Shown here: positions 1 through 7,084 of the stretch, one piece after another
Numbering within the stretch: the first letter of the stretch is position 1
Layout: every line of letters starts with the position of its first letter
NCBI GenBank assembly: GCA_021782195.1
Contig: JAJXVI010000010.1
Location: forward strand, 1-13,698
Length of the DNA stretch: 13,698 nt
Direction of reading: 5' to 3'
From: a bacterium
GTDB lineage: Bacteria > Vulcanimicrobiota > Xenobia > RGZZ01
The notes under the pieces: model-generated
The model's input: the letters and a program-made list of their open reading frames with translations, nothing else
What the model was told of the DNA's origin: nothing
Databases searched by the model: none
Made by a program: the position numbers and the translations under genes

Positions 1-564
1 TTTGCTCCCCTGGCTGAAGACGGCATGAATTCGTCGGGCCTGGAGGCTGTCGTCAAGGGGCTTCCCGACCTAGCCTCCGTCCGTCCGGCGCGTGGCGACA
101 GGGTTCTTCTCACCATCACGGTTGGCGGAAACGATCTGCTTGGATGGTTTTCCGGCTCCTCGCTCCTTGCAGACTCCCTGGAGCTTGCACTGCGGGGATT
201 TTCGCTTCGGATGGACCGCATCATCGATCGCCTGCAGTCGTTGTACTCAAACTCGGTGCTGGTGCTGGCCAACGTATATGATCCCAGCGACGGTAGCGGT
301 CATCTGCAGAGCGGCGTCGACATCAGCCGCATACAGTCGATGCATCACGCGTTGAACGACACGATTCGAGAGGTCGCGCGTCGGCACGGGGCGGCGCTGG
401 CCGACGTCTATCATCACTTTCTTGGACACGGAATGCGAGCAACGGATCCGGGTGCGCCTCATTATCACAAGGACGATCCGACGGGATGGTACGTCTTCGA
501 CATCGAGCCCAACGCACGAGGAGCCTCAGAGATCCGACGTCTGTTCATGGAGGCCATCGTATGA
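1..564 (+). CDS. SGNH/GDSL-family hydrolase, C-terminal part (5' truncated by window edge)
   Basis: The reading frame is open from base 1, so the start lies outside the window and 187 residues are visible. The core of the SGNH esterase/lipase fold is recognisable. A GGND block (124-135) follows a hydrophobic beta strand (VLLTITV) and is the family's block III, whose Asn helps form the oxyanion hole. The C-terminal block V region reads DIEPNARG (499-522), aligned with the usual DxxHPN. The Ser-containing block I GDSL motif would be upstream and is not visible. The catalytic His of block V appears to be Glu here (codon 505-507), so the active site may be altered or belong to a variant subfamily. 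The stop codon overlaps the start of the next gene (ATGA at 561-564), which suggests translational coupling. Substrate and location cannot be inferred. Family assignment is fairly sure; activity is not. Confidence 0.8.
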   Translation, partial: FAPLAEDGMNSSGLEAVVKGLPDLASVRPARGDRVLLTITVGGNDLLGWFSGSSLLADSLELALRGFSLRMDRIIDRLQSLYSNSVLVLANVYDPSDGSGHLQSGVDISRIQSMHHALNDTIREVARRHGAALADVYHHFLGHGMRATDPGAPHYHKDDPTGWYVFDIEPNARGASEIRRLFMEAIV

Positions 565-1445
565 GTGAAACACCCCGGTCTCGACGCTTTCGTACAGACT
601 GGCTGCGACCCAAGCGCCTTGATGCCAGCAGCTTTGACCTGGGCTGGAAACTGGATGACGACGACGTCATGCAAACGCTTGTTGAACATCGTCCCGCGCC
701 ACTGCTGTTCAACAAGGGTCCACCCGAGCGCATCATGCTGGATCTGGAACGCATCGGTGTCCTGGAGCACTTGCGGCGACTGGGTTATGACGGTTTTTCG
801 CCACAGTTTGCCGGAGAAAACCTTTTTGAGTCGCGTTTCTCGCTTGTGGGAGAGCATCCCGAGGTAGAGGGGGCATGCCTGCTCGTGGACATTCGTACGC
901 ACACAGGCGAACTCAAGGGCGATTGCCCGCTCACCGGTCAACCCGTCTGCCTGCGTGCCATCGTTCTTGACTGGCTCAATCTGCAGGATCCAGCACGTCC
1001 CCTGACGGTTGACCGGGTGGCACTGCCCGGACAGACCCATCCGGGGCTTGGAATCTTTCGCCGGGCCCAACGGCTGACGATTGGCTATTTGCGGGAGACC
1101 GATTACGACGTCGCAGTCAACGTCCCAGAATACTTCCACAATGCGGTGCTCTACTCACGCTATCACCGCTTTTTCCTTCCCGAGCGGCAGGGACGTTTTC
1201 TGGCCCTCAAGCGCGATCTTCTGTCCTACGGCCTGGGACGCGCCTCCCACGCTCTGGCGTCGCATGACCACGAGGATCGGGTGGTACTGCAGGAAGACGG
1301 TTCGATCGTGCAGTGGACCCCTGCGGAGCAGATGCTGGGGCTCTCACGCAGTATGCAGGAATACTTTCGAGATGCTCGTTACACGCGTGCAGTAACCGAG
1401 GAGATGGAGCGCAATCACTATCGACTGGTCAAGCGCGAGGCGTGA
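561..1445 (+). CDS. Conserved-looking protein of unknown function, coupled to the SGNH hydrolase
   Basis: I do not recognise this 294-residue protein. The ATG at 561 is preferred over the in-frame ATG at 486: it overlaps the upstream stop as ATGA, and the extra 25 residues encoded from 486 lie inside the SGNH gene and are Arg-rich. No signal peptide or membrane segment is visible, so it is probably cytoplasmic. The N-terminal half is acidic (KLDDDDVMQTL). The middle holds a compact motif-like stretch (LPGQTHPGLGIFRRAQRL) followed by an aromatic- and His-rich segment (VPEYFHNAVLYSRYHRFF), the sort of block conserved in enzymes or ligand-binding proteins. A second His cluster (HALASHDHED) comes later, and the C-terminus is a charged helix. 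The overlap implies a function shared with the SGNH protein, perhaps modification of an acylated or glycosylated product, but that is inference. The gene is convincing; its role is unknown. Confidence 0.8.
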   Translation: MSETPRSRRFRTDWLRPKRLDASSFDLGWKLDDDDVMQTLVEHRPAPLLFNKGPPERIMLDLERIGVLEHLRRLGYDGFSPQFAGENLFESRFSLVGEHPEVEGACLLVDIRTHTGELKGDCPLTGQPVCLRAIVLDWLNLQDPARPLTVDRVALPGQTHPGLGIFRRAQRLTIGYLRETDYDVAVNVPEYFHNAVLYSRYHRFFLPERQGRFLALKRDLLSYGLGRASHALASHDHEDRVVLQEDGSIVQWTPAEQMLGLSRSMQEYFRDARYTRAVTEEMERNHYRLVKREA

Positions 1446-1447
1446 GG

Positions 1448-1464
1448 GGCAGACGTTGTCTGCC
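1448..1464. terminator. Perfect 7-bp hairpin at a convergent gene junction
   Basis: GGCAGAC, loop GTT, GTCTGCC forms a perfect stem directly after the stop codon of the plus-strand gene ending at 1445, facing the minus-strand gene ending at 1536. No T-run follows it, so it is not a textbook rho-independent terminator. A hairpin-only bidirectional terminator or RNA 3'-end stabiliser fits the position. Confidence 0.4.
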
Positions 1465-1535
1465 AGGAGCAGGGAGCGGACACCTGCCGGCCACGCCACG
1501 GTGCGGACGCCGGCGCAACGTGGACGGTACGAGGC

Positions 1536-2222
1536 TTAGAGCGCGGCGACGCTCCTTCGACGGGAGTACAGAAGACCCAGTATTGCGGTCCCGAGCAGCA
1601 ACGTCGGGGTTCGAGCTTCGGGCGCAGTTGCGTTGATGGTCCCCTGGAAGCGGACGCCGTCGATGAGGTTGTCGGAGGCCGTCATTGTGATGGTGAGTGT
1701 GTTGAGATTCTGTCGGAAATACGAGAGATTGTTCGTGGTCAGCGCCGAAAGGGAATAGATCCCGGATCCAGATGCAATCACATTGCCGTTGAGCGCGATT
1801 GTTCCGGTATCGTCAATGCACCAGGAACCGTTCAACGTTATCGGGTCGCTCAGATTATACCCTGCCAGGCTGAAGGTCAGGTTGAACGAGTAACCGGCGA
1901 CGCCCGGGGTTGAAATCGTGGAGGGTGTCTCGCTCAACCACGACGAACCCACGAAACCGTTGCTGGCGGTGTTGGTCTCCCAGGTCGGGTATCCCGAGTC
2001 GGCCGAGCCGTTTCCAACCACGTAGGCGTTGGCGCCATTGCCGGACGTGCTGTTCGTGACGGTCCAGTTGCCATCAATCGTATCGTTGGCCAGGGCAGTA
2101 CCCGTCGCTGAAAACCCCGTTCCCGCGAGCGTGATCACCGCGGCGGCAGAGGCCCCTGTGCGTGCAACAAGAAGCACCCCCACCGCGATAAGGAAACATA
2201 GCGCTTTTTTCAGAGCCATCAT
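1536..2222 (-). CDS. Secreted beta-sandwich protein with PEP-CTERM-like sorting tail
   Basis: The protein is 228 residues from the ATG at 2222, chosen over the in-frame ATG at 2273. The chosen start lies just after a GGGAGGG/GGGTGG purine stretch and places the signal peptide at the N-terminus (MMALKKALCFLIAVGVLLVA, with likely cleavage after ASA). The body is rich in Gly, Ser, Thr and Asn, with alternating beta-strand patterns. It resembles the common PEP-CTERM beta-sandwich that contains a 'LNGSWCIDDTGTIALNGN' strand pair. The end has a short PEA motif, a hydrophobic helix (TPTLLLGTAILGLLY) and a basic SRRR cluster: the three-part exosortase signal, with PEA where PEP is usual. It is expected to be exported, cleaved or anchored by an exosortase, and displayed outside or in an extracellular matrix. 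No exosortase gene is in the window. A TATAGAAT element (2274-2281, minus) could be its -10 box, but no good -35 is visible. Confidence 0.8.
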   Translation of the reverse strand: MMALKKALCFLIAVGVLLVARTGASAAAVITLAGTGFSATGTALANDTIDGNWTVTNSTSGNGANAYVVGNGSADSGYPTWETNTASNGFVGSSWLSETPSTISTPGVAGYSFNLTFSLAGYNLSDPITLNGSWCIDDTGTIALNGNVIASGSGIYSLSALTTNNLSYFRQNLNTLTITMTASDNLIDGVRFQGTINATAPEARTPTLLLGTAILGLLYSRRRSVAAL

Positions 2223-2391
2223 ACTGCCACCCTGACCCTCCCACGTCTTCACTGCAAACCGTTCCACGACCAAATTCTATACCGCGGTTTGTTGTCCTGC
2301 GGCGCGCCAGCAGTTTCTCTGGCGAGGATCCGGACTGCCGGGGGGGGACGGCGCGCACAGGGTCGCCGGGCGCCGTAAGGTCGCTTTGCGT

Positions 2392-3201
2392 TCACGTGTT
2401 CGGTGCGTAGCGTGCGAGCAGAAGCAATCCCAGGCTGTCTTCAAGAAAGGCCTCCGGCCGGTGACGACTGTGTGCCGGCATCCTGCCCTCGGTCAGCAAG
2501 GCAGCTCCGTGGTTGAGTCTGGCGCGGACGGCGCCTGCCACGAGATCGCAGACCACGGTACGGAAGTTCTCGGTGGCTCCCGGCTTTTTTCGCTCTTCGA
2601 GATGTGCATAGGAGGTGTGGTGTGCGTCCAGCCGGAAGCAGGTGTCGCCGCTGTCACGGCCGTCGCGGAAGTAGACGTCGCAGAGCAGCACGGGGGAGTT
2701 TGTTGAACTCGAGAAAGGGCTGTTCATGCTTCCCAGTCGCACGCAGAGATCCGCGCTTGCGAGCCGGTCCCGGGCCTGCGCGTCCTCGATGCTGTTTTCA
2801 ACCCAGCCGGCACTGAGCAACAGCACGTCTTCCCACGCCACGCGCGTGTGCTCACCGTCACCGGGCAGGACCACGTCAATGGCATTGGCGTCATACTGAA
2901 GATGGGTGACGGTGCCCGTCCGGTGAGGCGAGATCATCTGGTCCGCGGGCACGGACAGCACTGGCATGCTGGCACGCGCCATACGTTCGGCGAGTTGGCC
3001 CGCAAGATCGCATCGCATGTCACGAATCACGATCGAACCGGTGTGGCGACCAAGAACCGCTTCCGCGTCAACCACCTCGAGGCCCGTCACCTCGGTGAGA
3101 AGTTGCGTCATCACCAGTGCATCGCGATGGCTCTCGCCCATCTGCACCAGCGTCATGCCTTCCGGATCGTACAGTTGTGCGGGGTCACTGATTCTGTCCA
3201 T
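2392..3201 (-). CDS. Unknown protein, main reading frame of an apparently frameshifted gene
   Basis: I do not recognise the family. From the ATG at 3201 the frame gives 269 residues with a soluble, mixed alpha/beta look. It has an N-terminal segment (EGMTLVQMGESHRDALVM), an Ile/Val-rich strand (TGSIVIRDM), a WEDVLLLSAGWV segment and a His-containing C-terminal half (LDAHHTSYAHLEERKKPG). There are no membrane segments. The ATG at 3201 has only a weak upstream GAAG, and coding-like sequence in this frame continues upstream through ELPGTGRSEGDFNEVE. The frame stays open to 3825, but the distal part is Arg/Pro/Ser-rich, lies opposite the methyltransferase gene, and is not believable. The true start is probably the ATG at 3365 in another frame (see that entry), with a one-base loss between about 3210 and 3262. 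An intact product would be about 324 residues. The PEP-CTERM gene lies 169 bp downstream on the same strand. Confidence 0.65.
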   Translation of the reverse strand: MDRISDPAQLYDPEGMTLVQMGESHRDALVMTQLLTEVTGLEVVDAEAVLGRHTGSIVIRDMRCDLAGQLAERMARASMPVLSVPADQMISPHRTGTVTHLQYDANAIDVVLPGDGEHTRVAWEDVLLLSAGWVENSIEDAQARDRLASADLCVRLGSMNSPFSSSTNSPVLLCDVYFRDGRDSGDTCFRLDAHHTSYAHLEERKKPGATENFRTVVCDLVAGAVRARLNHGAALLTEGRMPAHSRHRPEAFLEDSLGLLLLARYAPNT

Positions 3202-3365
3202 GCGCTCGACTTCATTGAAATCGCCCTCGCTCCTGCCGGTTCCAGGGAGTTCGTGTGGTGCTTCAGAAAGTCGTGGAAAGCGACCTCGCGAAACACCCCT
3301 TCCTGCTTTTCTGCTGGATGCCACGCGGTGCAAGGTCCAACCACCGCAATCACCAACGCAGCCAT
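3153..3365 (-). pseudogene. Probable true N-terminus of the unknown gene, now in a different frame
   Basis: The ATG at 3365 has an excellent ribosome site (GGAGGAGCAGGAG immediately before it, with GGAGGA about 7 bases upstream). The first about 40 residues (MAALVIAVVGPCTAW..., EVAFHDFLKHH) show strong third-position G/C preference: 10 of 12 codons in the last stretch before 3255 end in G or C. The frame that ends at 2392 has only about 1 of 11 G/C-ending codons over the same bases. After about 3250 the present frame becomes unconvincing and stops at 3153, while the other frame becomes protein-like. The simplest reading is one gene running 3365 to 2392 with a single-base deletion, from mutation or sequencing/assembly error. 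Ribosomal frameshifting in the -1 direction is formally possible, but I see no classic slippery heptamer. Confidence 0.55.
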
Positions 3366-3443
3366 CTCCTGCTCCTCCGCAGGATGTCACGCGCTGCCAG
3401 TTCCTGGCGGGAGGCGCGAGTAAGAATGTGGTAAGATTTCCTC

Positions 3444-4274
3444 GTGAAGCGCTTCCAGACAAGAGACCCCCGCCTCGGATCGGCCCCCCTCTTTCCCGAC
3501 GTGAACCGTCTGCGTGCCCAGATGCAGTTGAGCTGGGCACGTGAACTTGCCGTCCTTCAAAGAGCCGGGCTCTCTGACGGGATGGTGATTCTCGACGTTG
3601 GCTGTGGACCGGCTTTCGTGTCGGAGGCGCTGCTTGATGCATTTCCACGGTGTCGCGTGATTGGCGTGGAACTGGACGCGGCGATGGTTTCAAGTGCGCG
3701 CGACCGCCTGCATCGCTTCCGAGACCGGCACGCGATTGTGGAGGCTTCCGCGACGGGCCTCTTCGAACTGCCGGACGGCGCTTTCGACTTTGTGGTTGCG
3801 CGTTACCTGTTGCAGCATCTTCCATTGCCCCGTCTGGCGGTTGCCGAGATGTTTCGTGTGCTGAAGCCTGGGGGACGTGCGGCGCTGATCGATATTGACG
3901 ACGCGCTGGGCGGAATCATCAGCCCGGCCTGCCCGGCAATGGGCAGGGTGACAGAGCAGGTGCGGCGTCGCCAGGCCGCATACGGCGGAAATCGTGAGAT
4001 AGGGCGTCAGCTTCCCAGCCTCCTCGGAGCTCACGGCTTCGAACGGGTGGCTCTTGAAATTCTGGCGTTGGACAGTCGTGAAGTCGGTCGCGACGCCTTT
4101 GCGGTGCTGTTTGACGCGGTCTGGCACGAGGGATTGCTTGCCGACGGGTGGATCACTGCAGACGATCTTGAAGGCTGGCGCGCTGAGACCGCAAACCTCC
4201 TGGGCGGGCCTGACGCGTTCATCATGGAGCTCATCATGATTGCGCACGGGTCGAAGCCGGCGATTTGCGGGTAG
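3444..4274 (+). CDS. Class I SAM-dependent methyltransferase
   Basis: The protein is 276 residues from a GTG start at 3444. It has the Rossmann-fold methyltransferase signature: motif I VILDVGCGP (residues 48-56) for the SAM methionine/ribose contact, an acidic residue in GVELD (Glu77) ending strand 2, an ASATGLFELP segment (101-110), DFVVARYLLQHL (115-126) as motif IV, and LKPGGRAAL (140-148). The C-terminal 110 residues carry a family-specific helical region (EIGRQLPSLLGAHGFERV) typical of UbiE/Methyltransf_11/25-type enzymes. The substrate cannot be deduced. No signal peptide is visible, so it is cytoplasmic. It diverges from the frameshifted gene with 78 bp between starts. Its ribosome site is weak (GGTAAGA). 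A TAAGAT at 3432-3437, seven bases before the GTG, could be a -10 box for a nearly leaderless mRNA, though no -35 supports it. Confidence 0.85.
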   Translation: MKRFQTRDPRLGSAPLFPDVNRLRAQMQLSWARELAVLQRAGLSDGMVILDVGCGPAFVSEALLDAFPRCRVIGVELDAAMVSSARDRLHRFRDRHAIVEASATGLFELPDGAFDFVVARYLLQHLPLPRLAVAEMFRVLKPGGRAALIDIDDALGGIISPACPAMGRVTEQVRRRQAAYGGNREIGRQLPSLLGAHGFERVALEILALDSREVGRDAFAVLFDAVWHEGLLADGWITADDLEGWRAETANLLGGPDAFIMELIMIAHGSKPAICG

Positions 4275-4296
4275 GGTAGGGGCGGGCCGGAGTGTT

Positions 4297-4320
4297 GCTC
4301 GCCCGGGGGGCCTGGCGAGC
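4297..4320. terminator. 7-bp inverted repeat at a convergent gene junction
   Basis: GCTCGCC (4297-4303) and GGCGAGC (4314-4320) form a perfect GC-rich stem with a 10-base C/G loop, between the methyltransferase stop (4274) and the propeller gene stop (4359). Neither strand has a T-run after it. It is a likely bidirectional terminator or RNA-stabilising hairpin. Confidence 0.4.
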
Positions 4321-4358
4321 GGGTTCGAGCGGTGCGGTTCGATGCCCTGGACGTTTTC

Positions 4359-5708
4359 CTACGGTGCGGGTGCCGCGACGATCGTGACCTGTCCCACCAC
4401 CGAAATTCCGTCGGGCACGAGTTCCCGTATGCTGTGGTTGGCCAGGCGGATGGCCGCGAGACCGTGACCGATGACGGTCAGGATCCGCCCATCTCGCGGC
4501 GTCCAGGCCAGCCCGTGAGCGTGGGCCGGGAGGAAGAGTCTCGCCTGAACGTCCAGCGTCGTGGGATTCAGGGTCCAGGCACCCGTGCCGTAGAGGAGCG
4601 CGAGGAAGCGACCGTCGGGAGAAGCCGTGAGCACGGGAAGAGGCGAAGGGGAGACTTTTCGCAGATCGGTGCGTGGCACGAGGTCGACGAGGTGGGCGGA
4701 ACCGCGCTCGGGGCACCAGTCCGCAAGTTCCCACGGTCCCTCTCGGAGTGCGGGATTGGGTGTGGGGGTAGCCTGGGCGTGCGCCGGCGATCGCCGCTTC
4801 GGGGACGCTGCCGTGCGCCTTCGTTTCCCCGACCGGGCTGCTTTCGCCGGCGTCGCGTCGTGGGCGACCGGGACAGACCGCATGCGGGGGACGTCGCTCG
4901 CGGCGTACACGCGGGAAGCATCGGGAAGCGCGGTTGCCACGGCAATGGAGAAGGGAAGGGTGAGACTTCGGAAGCATCGGAGCGCACCGGTCGGTTGAAT
5001 TCTGAACAGGCAGACACGCTGGCGCTCGACGCCGCACGCGACGGTCTGGCTTCCTCCGACGATCGTACCGCGAAATCCTGGGACCGTGCGCTTCAAGAAG
5101 CGATTGGCGCGCAGATCGTAGAGTCGGGTACCTCGTCGGGTCTGCACGAAGAGCCAGCGGTTTCCCGGAAGAAGGGTCAGGAGGGGTTGGCCGTACGGGG
5201 TGAGGAGGCGGCCCGAGAAGTCGGTCTCTTTCGTGATCTGCCCGGTGCGCGGGTCGATGATGCGCAGTCGCGACTGTTCACCCCCATCAACCACGATGAG
5301 GCGGTGCCCGTCGGAGGTGACGGCGAGGCCTGTACGTCCCCGCCGATCCCGCACGGGGAGAGCGAAGAGGATGCGGTCGGTGTCGATGTCGATGGCTTCG
5401 AGCAGATGGCTCCGGAACGATGTGACGTAGGCCCAGGTGTGTGAGACTCGGGCGCGTGCGGTGAGGGAACCGGTCGCGACTGCCAGCACGACGGCGAACA
5501 GGAATGCTGCCAAGCGGACGACGGGTTGATGCCCGCACGGAGCGGTTGCGGGTGCACAGCCGGAGAGAGGCGTGTTCGGGCGAGGAGGGGGCACTGGTCC
5601 GGAGAAGACGTGGTGGAGAGCAGACACGAGGCCTCGGAGAGAGGTTCCTTTCCTTGCGTTGAACGCCAGGCGCCTGGCCTTTCGGCTCGGAGCCTGCTTC
5701 CTTTCCAT
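4359..5708 (-). CDS. Exported or membrane-anchored YVTN-type beta-propeller protein
   Basis: The product is 449 residues from the ATG at 5708; the frame stays open to 5831. A hydrophobic export segment (RLAAFLFAVVLAVATG, about residues 65-80) precedes a propeller-like body. Repeated blade-like units are visible, such as HTWAYVTSFRSHLLEAIDID, followed by LAVTSDGHRLIVVDGG and LRIIDPRTGQI. They match the surface YVTN/NHL style, in which each blade carries a 'V.DTDTN' and 'A.SPDG..LYV' pattern. A basic, low-complexity insert rich in Ala, Arg, Lys and Pro (4740-4868) interrupts the propeller and is probably a disordered loop. The start is uncertain. The ATG has AGGAGT 14 bases upstream, which is far, and it leaves a long basic stretch before the export helix. 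GTG at 5627 or TTG at 5513 would give a more usual signal peptide. Function is likely binding or scaffolding outside the cytoplasm; no partner is identified. Confidence 0.7.
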   Translation of the reverse strand: MERKQAPSRKARRLAFNARKGTSLRGLVSALHHVFSGPVPPPRPNTPLSGCAPATAPCGHQPVVRLAAFLFAVVLAVATGSLTARARVSHTWAYVTSFRSHLLEAIDIDTDRILFALPVRDRRGRTGLAVTSDGHRLIVVDGGEQSRLRIIDPRTGQITKETDFSGRLLTPYGQPLLTLLPGNRWLFVQTRRGTRLYDLRANRFLKRTVPGFRGTIVGGSQTVACGVERQRVCLFRIQPTGALRCFRSLTLPFSIAVATALPDASRVYAASDVPRMRSVPVAHDATPAKAARSGKRRRTAASPKRRSPAHAQATPTPNPALREGPWELADWCPERGSAHLVDLVPRTDLRKVSPSPLPVLTASPDGRFLALLYGTGAWTLNPTTLDVQARLFLPAHAHGLAWTPRDGRILTVIGHGLAAIRLANHSIRELVPDGISVVGQVTIVAAPAP

Positions 5709-5751
5709 AGCGCGATGAGTGACTCCTGGCCGTTTCCCTCTTTCACGCGCG

Positions 5752-5793
5752 GTTCGTTCCTGCCAGGAGAGCGGCGACTCGTCGCGAACGAAC
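5752..5793. promoter_or_regulatory. Nested inverted repeat in the divergent region between propeller and permease genes
   Basis: GTTCGTTC (5752-5759) and GAACGAAC (5786-5793) are perfect 8-bp arms. Inside the right half lies a second inverted repeat, GCGAC TC GTCGC (5774-5785), which abuts the right outer arm. The position, between starts at 5708 and 5843, suits an operator shared by two divergent genes or an RNA hairpin in the permease leader. No recognised regulator motif matches, and no clear -35/-10 pair is visible. Confidence 0.35.
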
Positions 5794-5842
5794 GTAGGCG
5801 CGTCTGTCTTGAGGGAAGACGACGAGGGCATTTCGACAAACC

Positions 5843-7057
5843 ATGTTCTGGCGCACCACGCTCATCGCTGCGCGTTCCTTGCGGCGCAATCTTTTGCGGA
5901 CCCTGCTGACCATGCTCGGGGTCGCCATCGGCGTGGCGGCTGTGATCAGCATGCTCGCGATGGTGAGTGGGGCCACGCTTCGTGTGCAGTCGGCCGTGGC
6001 TGGCATCGGCGTTCATGTTTTGTTTGTATTGCCCAGGCCGCCTCGAAGCGCGGGGGTGAGTCGAGGGTATACGGTCAAGGCAAAGCTCGTGCCGGCTGAT
6101 GTGACGGCCATTGTAAAGGATTGCCCGGCCATCGTGGCAGCTTCGCCGATCGACATGACGACCGCACAGTGTGTGTATCAGGACCGCAACTGGTCGACGT
6201 TCATTGTGGGAAGCGGGCCGGACTACCCGTATGTGCGCAACATGAAGCTTGTGGCCGGGCGCTATTTTGCTGACGACGAAGTGCGCGCAATGCGGCGCGT
6301 GTGCGTGTTGGGCTCGTCAGTTGCCGATCATCTCTTTGGTGACGTGGACCCGGTCGGTTCGGTCATTCGTATCAAGCAGGAACCGTTTGTCGTGGTTGGA
6401 GAGTTCGCCTCGAAAGGAGGAAGCGGCATGGGCGTCGATCAGGACGATCGCGTCTACGCACCCGTCAGCACGGTGATGACGAGCATCGACCACCAGCCCT
6501 ATCTCGACTACGCCATGGCATCCGCGCGCGACGAGGCTGCGGTTCCCATCGCAAAGCGTCAGATTACCGCTCTCTTGAGACAGCGCTGGCACGTTCCTGA
6601 ACACACCCCGAACAATTTCGAGATTTTCACGCAAACGCAGATTGCACAACAGGTCAACGCGGAGGGGGCCATCATGACGCTTTTTCTCGGTGGTGTGGCC
6701 GCGATTTCGCTGCTGGTGGGGGGGATCGGTATCATGAACGTGATGCTGGTTTCGGTGACCGAGCGCGTGCGCGAAATAGGCATCCGCATGGGCGTGGGAG
6801 CGCGCAGCCGGGATATCCTTCTGCAGTTTCTCACCGAGGCGCTGGTTCTCTCAAGCGCAAGCGGTGTGCTCGGGGTGATGGCCGGATATGCGATTGCATC
6901 TCTTGCCGCGCATCTCTCGAAGTGGCCGTTCCACGTTTCGTCGGCATCCATCCTGCTTGCGTTCGGTTCTTCCGTGGCGGTCGGAGTGTTTTTCGGGATC
7001 TTTCCGGCCTTCAAGGCTTCGCGCCTCGATCCGATTGAAGCGTTACGGGTCGACTGA
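5843..7057 (+). CDS. MacB/FtsX-type ABC transporter permease
   Basis: The protein is 404 residues, the normal length for a stand-alone permease of this class. It has one N-terminal membrane helix (residues 21-43, LLTMLGVAIGVAAVISML), a large periplasmic MacB_PCD-type domain (about 44-275), then three helices (about 277-302, 329-357 and 367-390). The family hallmark GGIGIMNVMLVSVTERVREI (293-312) leads into GIRMGVGARSRDI, the cytoplasmic coupling stretch. The C-terminal ASRLDPIEALR is also typical. These type VII ABC systems use ATP hydrolysis for mechanotransmission: export of lipoproteins, peptides or drugs, or control of envelope enzymes. The partner ATPase (LolD/MacB-NBD type) and a MacA-like adaptor would be expected beside it, but neither is in the window. 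The start ATG has a distant GAGGG about 14 bases upstream. The fold is sure; the substrate is unknown. Confidence 0.9.
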   Translation: MFWRTTLIAARSLRRNLLRTLLTMLGVAIGVAAVISMLAMVSGATLRVQSAVAGIGVHVLFVLPRPPRSAGVSRGYTVKAKLVPADVTAIVKDCPAIVAASPIDMTTAQCVYQDRNWSTFIVGSGPDYPYVRNMKLVAGRYFADDEVRAMRRVCVLGSSVADHLFGDVDPVGSVIRIKQEPFVVVGEFASKGGSGMGVDQDDRVYAPVSTVMTSIDHQPYLDYAMASARDEAAVPIAKRQITALLRQRWHVPEHTPNNFEIFTQTQIAQQVNAEGAIMTLFLGGVAAISLLVGGIGIMNVMLVSVTERVREIGIRMGVGARSRDILLQFLTEALVLSSASGVLGVMAGYAIASLAAHLSKWPFHVSSASILLAFGSSVAVGVFFGIFPAFKASRLDPIEALRVD

Positions 7058-7084
7058 GCCTCGGAACTTCTTTGCGCTTTCAGA

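Noticed and set aside
2340..2347. Run of eight G between the PEP-CTERM gene and the frameshifted gene
   Set aside because: It could be a phase-variation tract or a promoter spacer, but it lies far from any start and no promoter elements flank it. Probably chance in GC-rich DNA.
3366..3443. Leaderless promoter for the methyltransferase (TAAGAT at 3432-3437)
   Set aside because: No -35 element lies at the right distance, and a six-base match alone is too weak to list as a promoter.
3202..3825. Upstream extension of the 2392 frame to 3825
   Set aside because: The distal part is Arg/Ser/Pro-rich and runs opposite the methyltransferase. Only the stretch just above 3201 looks coding, which is better explained by a frameshift from the 3365 start.
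4332..5444. Long plus-strand open frame (370 codons) opposite the propeller gene
   Set aside because: Composition is Gly/Arg/Glu-rich with no recognisable fold. It mirrors the high-GC coding strand of the propeller gene, which has clear blade motifs and an export helix.
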